Shown: one piece after another, positions 26,603-34,967 of the stretch | How positions within the stretch are numbered: the stretch's first letter is position 1 | How the letters are laid out: each line of letters opens with the position of its first letter | From: an uncultured Clostridium sp. | Lineage (GTDB): Bacteria > Bacillota > Clostridia > TANB77 > CAG-508 | Assembly (NCBI GenBank): GCA_930990555.1 | Contig: CAKNPW010000013.1 | Coordinates: forward strand, 1-51,345 | Reading direction: 5' to 3' | Length of the DNA: 51,345 nucleotides | The notes under the pieces: model-generated | Told to the model about the DNA's origin: nothing | Databases searched by the model: none | Seen by the model: the letters and a program-made list of their open reading frames with translations, nothing else | Program-made: the position numbers and the translations under genes

Positions 26603-28918
26603 CTATTGATTAGTTCCATCATTTTCTGTTGAAAGAGTTAGTTTTATAATAGTGCCTTCTTCAACAGCCGTGTCTACCATTATACTTTGACTTATAACAG
26701 TTCCAGAACCTTCTGATGTTATATTTAAATTATTTGCTTTTGCCATATTTTCTGCTTGTGATAAAGTTTTATCTCTAAAATCTGGAACTTTTACAGAAAC
26801 TCTTGTATCATTTTCTTCTGTATATAAAACAATAATAGAATCTTTTGGAATACTAGAACCAGGTTTTGGCATTTGATCTGTTACTAAAGTTGAGTTCTTA
26901 TCTCCACTAATATTAACTTTTGTAGTAAAGCCAGCTTGTTTTAATAATTTTTCTGCTTCTGTAACTGTTTTATTTCTAATATCAGGAACTGTTGCATAAC
27001 TTGTATCTTCTTCTACAACATCTGTAGATGTTTGAGCATTACTAGATGTTAAACCTAAATAAGGTAAAATTTCAGATAACATTTGTGAAACTACAGGTCC
27101 ACAAACTTGACCACCTTGGTGGCTACCTTCATTATTAGGATTTGGATCATGTACAGCAATTAATAAACATATCTCTGGTTTTTCTGTAGGAGCAATTGCA
27201 ACATATGATGCAATGTAACCTTCATCTTCACGTCCTGCCTGTGGCTCTGATGTACCAGTTTTTCCACCTATAGAATATCCTTCAACTTTAGCAAGTCTAC
27301 CAGAACCATCATCTACAACTGATTTCATTAAATTTCTCATTCTTTCAGAAGTAGATTTAGAAATAACTTGTCTTACTTGAACTGGTTCAATATCTGTAGT
27401 AGTACCAGTTTCTGGATTTATAATTTGTCTCACTATTCGTGGTTTCATTAAAATTCCGTCATTTGCAATTGCAGAAACCGCAGAAACTAATTGAATTGGT
27501 GTAATTGTAAATCTTTGACCAAAAGACATTGTAGCAAGTTCTACATCACCAACATCTTCTATGTTCCAATATGTACTACTAGCTTCTTGTGGTAAATCTA
27601 TTCCTGTTTTATCAAAAAAACCAAATGCTTGGTAATATTTATATAAAGTTTCTGCACCAATACGCCTACCTAATTGTATTAAAGAAGGGTTACATGAAAC
27701 CTGTAAAGCTTGTCTTAAAGTCTTAGGCCCTTTATGAGCTTGAGTCCAACAGCTAATACTTCTATCTGCTACTTCGATAGAACCATTACAATAAAAATCA
27801 TTAGGAACATCTTCGCTGGTAATATTTTCTTCTAATGCAGTAGCAGCGGTTATTAATTTATAAGGGGAACCAGGTTCATAAGGTGAAGATACTACATTGT
27901 TTTTCCACATATTATATAATGCATCAGATTGTGCAGTAGAATCTAGAGTATTCCATGTAGTTTTTAGTTCTTCTGTATTGGGTTCAAAAGGAGTATTAAG
28001 ATTGTAATCAGGATAGCAAGCCATTCCTAAGATATCTCCTGTACTAGGTGCCATTGCTACTACTGTACCACTATCTGCATGGTTTTCCTCTACGGCTTGT
28101 TTTAAATATTTTTCTAATACTGTTTGAATATTATAATCTATAGTTAAAACAATATCACTACCGTCTTCAGCAGGAATATAAGTTTGGTTACTATCTGGAA
28201 TTTCTTCTTGAATAGCATCTGTTGATGTTGTTATTTTACCAGGAGTACCCTGAAGAACACTATTCCAGCTATCTTCTATTCCTTGAATACCAGTATTATC
28301 TGTTCCACAGAATCCTATTAAGTTAGAAGCCAAATTGTTATATGGATATACTCTTTTTGTATCTTCATCTATATTAATGCCAGTACTTATTTTTTCTGTT
28401 TCCATCCACTGTTTTAATTTATCTATTTTATCTTTATCAACTTTTTTTGCTATTGTTTGAACGTTAGAAGTACTATTAACTTTTTCTAATGTCTCATTAT
28501 AATCTAGTTCAAAAATTTCAGAAAATGCTTTAGCAATTTTTTCTTTTTTAGTTTTAGTTTCTTCATCTGTTGAACCAACTATTTTTTGAGGATTAATTGT
28601 TACAGTATCTGTTGGTGTACTTATTGCTAGTGTTTTTCCAGTAGAATCATATATCGTTCCACGACTTGTGCTTATAATTTGATCTGTAGTTTGTTGATTA
28701 TAAGCTTGTTCTTTTAAATCTGAACCCTGTACAAATTGTAACCATATAAGCCTAATTATTAATAATAGAAATATTATTAATAAAGAAATAAGTACAATTC
28801 TAAATTTTTTGATTGCTAATGAATTAGTAGAAAATTCGTTATTAACTGATTTATATAATTTATTATTATTTTTAGTATTCTTTGGTAAATTAAACTTGTT
28901 ATTATTTTTTTTCTTCAT
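26603..28918 (-). CDS. FtsI/SpoVD-type penicillin-binding transpeptidase with two PASTA domains
   Basis: A class B PBP that crosslinks septal or spore-cortex peptidoglycan. The 771 residues comprise: a Lys/Asn-rich cytoplasmic end; a membrane helix (about 40-62, IVLISLLIIFLLLIIRLIW); the dimerisation domain with RGTIYDSTGKTLA; the transpeptidase domain with the active-site YEPGSPYKL (Ser-x-x-Lys), SCNPSL (SxN type) and GGKTGTSEP (KTG); then two PASTA repeats (VPDIRNKTVTEAEKLLKQAG and VPDFRDKTLSQAEN). The last of three clustered start codons (ATG 28916-28918) has GAGGTG at suitable distance. FtsI (division) or SpoVD (sporulation) cannot be decided; it is not in a dcw cluster. A REP copy lies in its upstream leader. 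Confidence 0.88.
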   Translation of the reverse strand: MKKKNNNKFNLPKNTKNNNKLYKSVNNEFSTNSLAIKKFRIVLISLLIIFLLLIIRLIWLQFVQGSDLKEQAYNQQTTDQIISTSRGTIYDSTGKTLAISTPTDTVTINPQKIVGSTDEETKTKKEKIAKAFSEIFELDYNETLEKVNSTSNVQTIAKKVDKDKIDKLKQWMETEKISTGINIDEDTKRVYPYNNLASNLIGFCGTDNTGIQGIEDSWNSVLQGTPGKITTSTDAIQEEIPDSNQTYIPAEDGSDIVLTIDYNIQTVLEKYLKQAVEENHADSGTVVAMAPSTGDILGMACYPDYNLNTPFEPNTEELKTTWNTLDSTAQSDALYNMWKNNVVSSPYEPGSPYKLITAATALEENITSEDVPNDFYCNGSIEVADRSISCWTQAHKGPKTLRQALQVSCNPSLIQLGRRIGAETLYKYYQAFGFFDKTGIDLPQEASSTYWNIEDVGDVELATMSFGQRFTITPIQLVSAVSAIANDGILMKPRIVRQIINPETGTTTDIEPVQVRQVISKSTSERMRNLMKSVVDDGSGRLAKVEGYSIGGKTGTSEPQAGREDEGYIASYVAIAPTEKPEICLLIAVHDPNPNNEGSHQGGQVCGPVVSQMLSEILPYLGLTSSNAQTSTDVVEEDTSYATVPDIRNKTVTEAEKLLKQAGFTTKVNISGDKNSTLVTDQMPKPGSSIPKDSIIVLYTEENDTRVSVKVPDFRDKTLSQAENMAKANNLNITSEGSGTVISQSIMVDTAVEEGTIIKLTLSTENDGTNQ

Positions 28919-28936
28919 CTGCATCACCTCAAAAGG

Positions 28937-28969
28937 ATAGGGATTTGGGGACGTTCCTTAAATCCCTAT
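28937..28969 (+). repeat. REP-like palindromic repeat, copy 7
   Basis: A near-ideal copy, ATAGGGATTTGGGGACG then TTCCTTAAATCCCTAT. It is just upstream of the PASTA transpeptidase ribosome site, so it is likely within the 5' leader of that mRNA. Confidence 0.92.
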
Positions 28970-29043
28970 TGTAAAATACTTCCTATATTGTATATTAAGT
29001 ATGTATTAAAATCAATAAAATCACAGATTTTTCACAAAAGAAT

Positions 29044-29073
29044 TTGACATAATTCTAACAAGCTTGTTATAAT
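29044..29073 (+). promoter_or_regulatory. Sigma-A promoter of rsmA
   Basis: Perfect TTGACA (29044-29049) and TATAAT (29068-29073) with an 18-bp spacer. Confidence 0.85.
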
Positions 29074-29126
29074 AAAAAAGTGAAAAATCAACGTATAAGA
29101 TGCAAGTTAAAGGGTTAGGAGATATT

Positions 29127-29981
29127 ATGAATTTATATGAAGAAACAAAGTTTTTAATGGATAAATATAATATTAAAGCTAATAAAAATCTTGGACAAAA
29201 TTTCTTAGTAGACGAAAATGTTATAGAAACTGCGATAGAAAAATCTGATATTAATGAAGATGATTTAGTAATAGAAATAGGACCAGGGCTTGGGACACTT
29301 ACTAAATATATATTAGAAAAGGCTGGAAGAGTTATATGTGTAGAGTTAGATAAAAGAATGATAAAAATATTAGAAGAAAGGTTTTTTCTTTATAAAAATT
29401 TTGAGGTAATTAATAATGATATATTAAAAGTAAATTTAAATGAACTTATAAATCAGGCAAAACAAAAATATAATTTAAGAAAAGCCAAAATTGTTGCTAA
29501 TTTGCCATATTATATAACAACTCCTATAATTATGAAATTGTTAGAAAGTAAGATAGATATTGCAAGTATAACTGTAATGATACAAAAAGAAGTAGCAGAA
29601 CGTTTAGCAGAAATTCCAGGAGGAAAAAATACAGGTGCAATAACATATACAGTGTATTATTATGGTAAAACGGAAAAATTATTAGAAGTTCCAAAAAGTT
29701 CGTTTATTCCAGAACCTTCTGTAACATCAGAAGTGATTAAAATTAATATTAGAAAAGAGCCACCAGTAAAGGTAAAAAATGAGTCTAGCTTTTTTAAGTT
29801 AATAAAAGTAGCCTTTTTACAAAGAAGAAAAACATTATTGAATTCACTAACTAATAATGGAATATCAAATAAAGAGGAATTAACACAGTTACTAAAAAAA
29901 TTAAATATAGATGAAAAAATAAGAAGTGAAAAGCTGACAATAGAACAATTTGCAGAGATTTCAAATAATCTTAATAAATAA
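29127..29981 (+). CDS. rsmA: 16S rRNA dimethyladenosine transferase RsmA (KsgA)
   Basis: Dimethylates two adjacent adenines in the 3'-terminal helix of 16S rRNA during small-subunit assembly. 284 aa, the family length. Motifs: LGQNFLVDENV, SAM-binding VIEIGPGLGTLT, acidic VELDKRM, catalytic NLPYYITTPI, and near the end FLQRRKTLLNSL. ATG 29127 has AGGAG 5 nt upstream; the upstream in-frame ATG at 29100 has none. Confidence 0.95.
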   Translation: MNLYEETKFLMDKYNIKANKNLGQNFLVDENVIETAIEKSDINEDDLVIEIGPGLGTLTKYILEKAGRVICVELDKRMIKILEERFFLYKNFEVINNDILKVNLNELINQAKQKYNLRKAKIVANLPYYITTPIIMKLLESKIDIASITVMIQKEVAERLAEIPGGKNTGAITYTVYYYGKTEKLLEVPKSSFIPEPSVTSEVIKINIRKEPPVKVKNESSFFKLIKVAFLQRRKTLLNSLTNNGISNKEELTQLLKKLNIDEKIRSEKLTIEQFAEISNNLNK

Positions 29982-29988
29982 ATTGTTA

Positions 29989-30017
29989 TTGCCAAAGCTA
30001 TATTAAAATGATATAAT
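29989..30017 (+). promoter_or_regulatory. Sigma-A promoter of the sortase gene
   Basis: TTGCCA (29989-29994), 17-bp spacer, TATAAT (30012-30017). It lies in the rsmA-sortase gap and supports the downstream start at 30051. Confidence 0.75.
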
Positions 30018-30050
30018 ATGCTTGTAAAAAAGGATAAAAAGGAGGTAAGC

Positions 30051-30791
30051 ATGAATCAAATTTTAGTTACAGAAAAATTATATATAACTCCCGAAATAAA
30101 GAGAAAAAAGAAGGTATATAAATTCGAATTCTTAATTTCACTTGTAATAGTTTGTGTTTTATCTTCTTATTACATATATGCTGAATATAATAAAAATAGG
30201 GATGAGGCGGTTTCACAAGATATATTGTCACAAGCTAATATAGTTGGAGAAGACCAAACTACCAAACCTACAGATAAATTAGTTGTAATGCTTAATAATG
30301 ATGTAAATACTTTAGGAACAGATGATGATGCAATGGCAAGTTTAGATGAAGAAACTAAAAGTGTTTTATCAGAAGAATTTATAACAGCAGATGGCCAAGT
30401 ATATAAACCAATTGCCACTATTAGAATTCCAAAAATAAATATATATTATCCAATTCTTTCAGAAACGTCAGAAGAGTTATTAAAGAAAGCACCAACAAAA
30501 TTCTGGGGATGTGATCCAAATGAAGTAGGTAATTTTTGTATAGCAGGACATAATTATAGAAATAAAAAATTCTTTAGTAAAGTACCAACTTTGGAAAATG
30601 GAGATATTATAGAAATAACAGATACCAAAGGAAGAACCGTAAAATATACGGTTTATAATAAATATACTGTTACAGAAGAAGATATGTCGCCAACCAGTCC
30701 ATTAACTAATGGAAGAAAAGATATTACATTAATAACTTGTACAGATGATTCAAAAGAAAGAGTAATAGTAAAAGCAACAGAGGTGTTATAA
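30051..30791 (+). CDS. Sortase (class B/D-like transpeptidase)
   Basis: A membrane-bound cysteine transpeptidase (246 aa) that joins secreted proteins to cell wall or to each other. Membrane helix at about 28-46 (FLISLVIVCVLSSYYIY), a linker, then the sortase barrel: ATIRIPKINIYYPIL, the catalytic His in CIAGHNYRN, the catalytic Cys in LITCTDD and Arg in KERVIV. ATG 30051 follows AAAAGGAGG. Substrates with a sorting signal were not found in this window; the giant surface protein lacks LPxTG. The gene overlaps the next by one base (TAATG). Confidence 0.9.
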   Translation: MNQILVTEKLYITPEIKRKKKVYKFEFLISLVIVCVLSSYYIYAEYNKNRDEAVSQDILSQANIVGEDQTTKPTDKLVVMLNNDVNTLGTDDDAMASLDEETKSVLSEEFITADGQVYKPIATIRIPKINIYYPILSETSEELLKKAPTKFWGCDPNEVGNFCIAGHNYRNKKFFSKVPTLENGDIIEITDTKGRTVKYTVYNKYTVTEEDMSPTSPLTNGRKDITLITCTDDSKERVIVKATEVL

Positions 30792-30967
30792 TGGAATATA
30801 ATGTAGGAGATATAGTAAGAACCAAAAAGCCCCATCCATGTGGAAGTAAGTTATGGAAGATAACAAGAGTTGGTGTAGACTTTGGATTAAAATGTGAAGG
30901 GTGTGGACATTTTATATTAGTAGAAAGGCAAAAAGCTTTAAAAATGATAACTAAAAAAATAAACTAA
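30791..30967 (+). CDS. DUF951 family small protein
   Basis: A 58-residue protein beginning MEYNVGDIVRTKKPHPCGS, with KLWKITRVGVDFGLKCEGCG. This is the DUF951 pattern: a small beta fold with conserved Cys residues (HPCG and CEGCG), possibly binding metal or nucleic acid. Its start overlaps the sortase stop, so it is translated with it. It is short and easily missed by gene finders. Confidence 0.85.
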   Translation: MEYNVGDIVRTKKPHPCGSKLWKITRVGVDFGLKCEGCGHFILVERQKALKMITKKIN

Positions 30968-30968
30968 G

Positions 30969-30996
30969 ACTGCAATACGAAAATTGCAGTTTTTTT
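30969..30996 (+). terminator. Intrinsic terminator after the DUF951 gene
   Basis: ACTGCAAT (30969-30976) with ATTGCAGT (30983-30990), followed by a T-tract. Confidence 0.9.
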
Positions 30997-30997
30997 C

Positions 30998-31025
30998 TTG
31001 AAATGCAAAGAAAATGTGATAAAAT
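30998..31025 (+). promoter_or_regulatory. Promoter of the 31138 gene
   Basis: TTGAAA (30998-31003), 16-bp spacer, TAAAAT (31020-31025), right after the preceding terminator. Confidence 0.65.
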
Positions 31026-31082
31026 AGATATATATTGTAAGTTGAGACTTGCTTAAAATAATATTTTATTTAAGAAAGGATG

Positions 31083-31154
31083 ATGTATAGCAAAAACAAA
31101 TTAGTAACTCGTTACTTGCATTCGAAAGGAGAAGTAAATGGCAAAGATTATTAA
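31083..31154 (+). other. Possible 23-codon leader ORF overlapping the 31138 gene
   Basis: An ATG at 31083 opens MYSKNKLVTRYLHSKGEVNG and stops (TAA 31152-31154) inside the next gene. The AAAGGA before it is close to the start, so translation is uncertain. If real, it could couple or attenuate translation of the 31138 gene. Confidence 0.25.
31103..31116. promoter_or_regulatory. Palindrome AGTAAC-TC-GTTACT, possible operator
   Basis: Two 6-base arms are perfectly inverted, 22 bases before the start of a winged-helix gene and downstream of its promoter. It could be an autoregulatory operator or a small RNA hairpin. Confidence 0.35.
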
Positions 31155-32148
31155 ATTGCGGTCTTCAGAAGCTATAAATCTTGTTCTGGAACATTATTTA
31201 CCTGAAAAAAGATTTAAAATAACAGTATTGGGAGAAGTAAGTCTTGAATTAGATATGGAAACTGCCACAGAAATATTTAATTTGTTGTTTGAAAAAAATT
31301 TGGTAAAACTGAACGAGGTAGAATTTTTAAATGAAGATTTTGCAAATGTCACTGTTGTAGAATCCAGTGAGAACAGCGAAGCTGAGCAGATTGTACAGCC
31401 GAGTACGACAAAGACTAGCAAAGAGAAAGTCTTAGATTTCCTTTGTGAGGTCTCACCAAATCATTTCAGTACAAAAGAAATTGCAGAAAAAGTGGGGTCA
31501 AGCTATCCAGCTGTAAGTAATTCATTGAGTAAATTACTTAATGAAGGAAAAATAAGTAAAGATAGCAACAAAAAATATTTTATATCTTCAACGGAAAATA
31601 CGGCTTTAGAATCCACAAATGAGGGAGAGGCCTCAAAAGTGTCAACAGAACAATCTGATGACGAAAAAGCAAATGCTGAAAAATCTTCAGAAACATCAGT
31701 TGATGAAGAAAAAAATGTACCCGAAAATTCCTATATAGAAGGAGCAAAAACTATGTTGAAAGTTTTTGACGACGAAAATAATAAAGATATAGTGAATTAT
31801 ATATTTTTTGATAGGAAGAACAACTTTGAAGTGAAAAAAATAAGGGAGAAATTTCCTACTAAAGAAGAACGGATCTCGAAAATAATAAAAGCACTTGCAA
31901 AAAAAGAGATTATTATATTTGATGAAAAGCTTCCACCCGAGGGAAGATATATTATCTTACCATTGTGGAGAATTTATGCAAATTTACTGGGAAATAAGGA
32001 ACCAGTGGAAAAAGGAGCATTAAGAAATGCTGCTGAGACTGGAATAAAAGAATTTGACAATTTAATAAAACAGGCGCTGCAACATGGACTTGTCGAAAGG
32101 AGCGAGGAAAAAAGAGTAATACGCTATGCTGTAAAAAAAGCAATTTAA
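31138..32148 (+). CDS. Unrecognised winged-helix protein
   Basis: A 336-residue cytoplasmic protein without a family I can name. Residues 1-75 form a mixed helix/strand region. Residues 93-150 look like a winged helix-turn-helix (KVLDFLCEVSPNHFSTKEIA, then AVSNSLSKLLNEGKIS). An acidic Ser/Glu-rich linker (151-197) follows. The C-terminal part (198-336) again has winged-helix-like segments (IREKFPTKEERISKIIKAL and LIKQALQHGLVERS). DNA binding is therefore likely, but target and role are unknown. GGAG lies 6 nt before the ATG. Codon use looks less AT-extreme than in neighbouring genes. It is a one-gene unit with its own promoter and terminator. Confidence 0.75.
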   Translation: MAKIIKLRSSEAINLVLEHYLPEKRFKITVLGEVSLELDMETATEIFNLLFEKNLVKLNEVEFLNEDFANVTVVESSENSEAEQIVQPSTTKTSKEKVLDFLCEVSPNHFSTKEIAEKVGSSYPAVSNSLSKLLNEGKISKDSNKKYFISSTENTALESTNEGEASKVSTEQSDDEKANAEKSSETSVDEEKNVPENSYIEGAKTMLKVFDDENNKDIVNYIFFDRKNNFEVKKIREKFPTKEERISKIIKALAKKEIIIFDEKLPPEGRYIILPLWRIYANLLGNKEPVEKGALRNAAETGIKEFDNLIKQALQHGLVERSEEKRVIRYAVKKAI

Positions 32149-32153
32149 GAAGA

Positions 32154-32188
32154 AACATAAGACGGGGAAGTTTTCCCCGTCTTATGTT
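32154..32188. terminator. Strong hairpin terminator after the 31138 gene
   Basis: A 16-bp perfect stem (32154-32169 with 32173-32188) with a 3-base loop. The T-tract is weak, so it may work in both directions between convergent genes. Confidence 0.75.
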
Positions 32189-32214
32189 ATGGGTTCAATA
32201 TAAAGTAAAAATAT

Positions 32215-32799
32215 TTAATTTAAATATTTTTCAATTTCATTCCATACATTTTCTGTATAAATTCTTCTTTCAGAAGAAAAAGGTAAAGTAGTAATGTCAC
32301 CAATTGGATTTAAAGCTTTTTGAATTTCTTGTGTAGCAGAATCAACTTTAGTAATTGCAATCTTATCAGCTTTATTTGCGATAATAATAAATGGAATTTT
32401 ACTACTTATAATATAATTATACATTAACTTATCATTTTCTGTTGGTTTATGTCTTATATCAACTAAAAATATTATTAAAGAAATTTGTTTCCTTTTATAA
32501 AGGTATTCTTCGATAAAATTTCCAACTATAACTTGTTCTTTTTTAGACATTTTACTATAACCATAGCCAGGTAAATCTACAAAATAAAATTTAGAGTCAA
32601 TATTATAAAAATTTATTTGTCTAGTTTTACCAGGTTCACTACTGGTTTTAGCAAGTTTTTTTCTATTAATTAAAGTGTTTATAAATGAAGATTTACCAAC
32701 ATTGGATTTTCCAACCAATACAACCTCTGGAAAATTAGTTGAAGGATATTGTTTAGGTCCAACTGCGGAAATCTCAAATTTTGGTTCTTTTACTATCAT
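32215..32799 (-). CDS. engB: Ribosome biogenesis GTPase EngB (YsxC)
   Basis: A small GTPase for late 50S assembly. 194 aa. G1 GKSNVGKSSF, G2 around GKTRQINFY, G3 DLPGYGYSK, G4 NKAD and G5 TLPFSSER are all visible. AAGGAG precedes the ATG. It is separated from serS by a REP copy and is probably its own unit. Confidence 0.95.
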   Translation of the reverse strand: MIVKEPKFEISAVGPKQYPSTNFPEVVLVGKSNVGKSSFINTLINRKKLAKTSSEPGKTRQINFYNIDSKFYFVDLPGYGYSKMSKKEQVIVGNFIEEYLYKRKQISLIIFLVDIRHKPTENDKLMYNYIISSKIPFIIIANKADKIAITKVDSATQEIQKALNPIGDITTLPFSSERRIYTENVWNEIEKYLN

Positions 32800-32876
32800 A
32801 AAAATTCTCCTTAATTTTTTATATTGCTATATTTTATATTCTATTTTGAGTGTGAAAAAAATTTAAAGGATATATT

Positions 32877-32910
32877 ATAGGGATTGTAAGGAACGTCCCT
32901 AAATCCCTAT
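32877..32910 (-). repeat. REP-like palindromic repeat, copy 8
   Basis: ATAGGGATTG, core GGAACGTCCCT, AAATCCCTAT. It begins 5 bases downstream of the serS stop codon. Confidence 0.9.
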
Positions 32911-32914
32911 TTTT

Positions 32915-34198
32915 CTATTTTACTGTTATTTTTTCTAAACCACCCATATATGGTCTTAATACTTCAGGAACAATTACACTTCCGTCTGGTTGATAATTAT
33001 TTTCCATAATTGCAATCAACATACGTGGTGGAGCTACAACAGTGTTATTTAAAGTATGTGCAAAATAATTTCCTTTTTCACCTTTTATTCTAATTCCTAA
33101 TCTACGAGCTTGTGCATCTGTTAAATTAGAACAGCTTCCTACTTCAAAATATTTCTTTTGTCTTGGGCTCCATGCTTCAACATCACAAGATTTAGCCTTT
33201 AAGTCTGCTAAGTCACCACTACAACATTCTAGAGTTCTTACAGGAATATTCATGCTTCTAAAGAATTCTACAGTATATGACCACATCTTGTTATACCAAT
33301 CCCAAGAATCTTCTGGTTCACATACAACAATCATTTCTTGTTTTTCAAATTGATGAATTCTATATACACCACGTTCTTCCAAGCCATGTGCACCTTTTTC
33401 TTTTCTAAAGCAAGGAGAATATGATGTCATCGTATATGGCATATCTTCTTTTTTTAAAATTTGTCCTTTAAATTTTCCAATCATAGAATGTTCACTTGTA
33501 CCAATTAAGTACAAATCTTCACCTTCAATTTTATACATCATGGCATCCATTTCTTCAAAGCTCATAACACCTGTTACGACATCACTTCTAATCATATAAG
33601 GTGGGATACAATAAGTAAAACCTTTATTAATCATGAAGTCTCTTGCATATGTTAAAACAGCGGAATGTAATCTTGCAACATCTCCAATTAGGTAATAAAA
33701 TCCTTGACCAGCAACGCGTCTTGCACTATCTAAATCTAATCCGCCTAAGGCTTCTAAAATTTCTCCATGGAATGGAATTTCATAATTTGGAACTACAGGC
33801 TCACCAAATCTCTCAATTTCTACATTCTCACTATCATCTTTTCCTATTGGAACAGATTCGTGCATAATGTTAGGGATCTTCATCATTCTCACTTTAATTT
33901 CTTCTGCATATTTATTTTCTAGTGCTTCATTTTCTTCTAGTTTACTGTTTATTTCTTGGACTTCGGCTTTTATTTTTTCAGCTTCATCTTTTTGCCCATT
34001 TCTCATTAAATTACCGATTTCAGCACTTAGCGTTTTTCTTTTATTTCTTAATTCATCACCAGTAAGTGTAGCTTCTCTAGATTTTTTATCTAGTTCTATA
34101 ACTTCGTCAACTAATATTAGTTTTTCATCCTGAAATTTTTTCTTTATATTTTCTTTTACAATGTCAGGATTTTCTCTTAAAAATTTAATATCTATCAA
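32915..34198 (-). CDS. serS: Seryl-tRNA synthetase
   Basis: Charges tRNA-Ser. 427 aa. The N-terminal antiparallel coiled-coil arm covers about 30-105. The class II core has motif 2 SPCFRKEKGAHG and VYRIHQFEKQEM, then ECCSGDLADLKAKSCDVEAW and motif 3 around VAPPRMLIAIMENNYQ. The start is TTG (34196-34198) with GGGGG about 7 nt upstream; no ATG fits. It is the second gene of a T-box-controlled transcript, after the DUF1653 gene. Confidence 0.95.
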   Translation of the reverse strand: MIDIKFLRENPDIVKENIKKKFQDEKLILVDEVIELDKKSREATLTGDELRNKRKTLSAEIGNLMRNGQKDEAEKIKAEVQEINSKLEENEALENKYAEEIKVRMMKIPNIMHESVPIGKDDSENVEIERFGEPVVPNYEIPFHGEILEALGGLDLDSARRVAGQGFYYLIGDVARLHSAVLTYARDFMINKGFTYCIPPYMIRSDVVTGVMSFEEMDAMMYKIEGEDLYLIGTSEHSMIGKFKGQILKKEDMPYTMTSYSPCFRKEKGAHGLEERGVYRIHQFEKQEMIVVCEPEDSWDWYNKMWSYTVEFFRSMNIPVRTLECCSGDLADLKAKSCDVEAWSPRQKKYFEVGSCSNLTDAQARRLGIRIKGEKGNYFAHTLNNTVVAPPRMLIAIMENNYQPDGSVIVPEVLRPYMGGLEKITVK

Positions 34199-34214
34199 TC
34201 TAATTTCCCCCTAA

Positions 34215-34478
34215 TTATTTTTTTGTATAATCTAAATTTAAATCTTGGGCTACTTCAAATCTATGTTTTTGACCAGTAATATTGTCTGGTCTTTCTGGAA
34301 TTTCTTCTAAAAACATTTTTTCAGGTCTAACCCAAATATAATTTCCATTTTCTCTTGGATATAAAGGTTTATATACTACCATTCTTTCTTTGGTTTCCGA
34401 ATTACAAGCTACATTTTCTACAAAATAATAATTGCCTTTAAAATGACGATAAACTTTTCCAATTTCTACTTGATTCAT
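34215..34478 (-). CDS. DUF1653 family protein
   Basis: An 87-residue protein with the DUF1653 pattern: GKVYRHFKGNYYFVENVAC, then MVVYKPLYPRENGNYIWVRP and MFLEEI. It is a small beta-rich domain of unknown function. GGAGGTG precedes the ATG. It lies between a serine T-box and serS, 16 bases from serS, so it is controlled by tRNA-Ser charging. Confidence 0.85.
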   Translation of the reverse strand: MNQVEIGKVYRHFKGNYYFVENVACNSETKERMVVYKPLYPRENGNYIWVRPEKMFLEEIPERPDNITGQKHRFEVAQDLNLDYTKK

Positions 34479-34559
34479 AAAAACACCTCCATTTATAAAT
34501 ATATTCTAATAAATTGTTCTAAAAATATTGTTATTTTAAGTACAATTTAATTTAGACAA

Positions 34560-34796
34560 ACAAAAACGTCCTTATATAAAAATATAAGGACGAATATAAT
34601 CCGCGGTGCCACCTTAAGTCATTATAAAAATAATACACTCAATTAGTAGGGTAACCGCCTAACTTACGGTTTAGTTTTCACTAAAAACATCTAAGAGTAG
34701 ATTCGCATATAAATTTTATTTACTTGCACCACCCGTAAACTCTCTAAAAAAATTAAATATGTTACTATTCTCTTATCAAACGTTTATATTAATATG
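34560..34796 (-). promoter_or_regulatory. T-box riboswitch, serine type, upstream of DUF1653-serS
   Basis: On the minus strand the leader contains the T-box core GGTGGCACCGCGG (revcomp of about 34601-34613). A stem I region lies before it, with AAGAG/CTCTT pairing and the likely specifier UCU (Ser) in GAATCTACTC. After the core comes a terminator stem, CGTCCTTATA with TATAAGGACG, then TTTTT (34562-34593). Uncharged tRNA-Ser should stabilise the antiterminator. The specifier matches the downstream serS. Confidence 0.93.
34562..34593 (-). terminator. T-box-controlled terminator
   Basis: A stem of about 11 bp, CGTCCTTATAT with ATATAAGGACG, is followed by a T-tract on the minus strand. It competes with the antiterminator of the T-box. 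Confidence 0.85.
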
Positions 34797-34802
34797 TAAC
34801 AC

Positions 34803-34831
34803 ATTTTAACATAATATGTATAAATATTCAA
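34803..34831 (-). promoter_or_regulatory. Promoter of the T-box transcript
   Basis: On the minus strand TTGAAT (34826-34831), 17-bp spacer, TAAAAT (34803-34808), just upstream of the leader. The gene-free stretch 34479-34967 is thus filled by T-box, this promoter, a REP copy and a divergent promoter. Confidence 0.75.
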
Positions 34832-34863
34832 TAAAAAAAATAAAAAATATTATATAGGTGAGA

Positions 34864-34897
34864 ATAGGGATTTGGGGACGTTCCTTGAAATCCCTAT
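34864..34897 (+). repeat. REP-like palindromic repeat, copy 9
   Basis: A full copy, ATAGGGATTTGGGGACG then TTCCTTGAAATCCCTAT. It lies between divergent promoters, 8 bases before the -35 of the next gene. Confidence 0.92.
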
Positions 34898-34904
34898 TCT
34901 ACAC

Positions 34905-34933
34905 TTGGAAAATTATGTTAAGTATGGTATAAT
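34905..34933 (+). promoter_or_regulatory. Sigma-A promoter of the 34968-35324 operon
   Basis: TTGGAA (34905-34910), 17-bp spacer, TATAAT (34928-34933). Confidence 0.75.
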
Positions 34934-34967
34934 AAAATACAGAAAAATTTTGAAAGGAGACTTAGCA

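Noticed and set aside
34872..34967. Coding extension upstream of the 34968 gene
   Set aside because: The region holds the REP copy and a consensus promoter; the ribosome site fits only ATG 34968.
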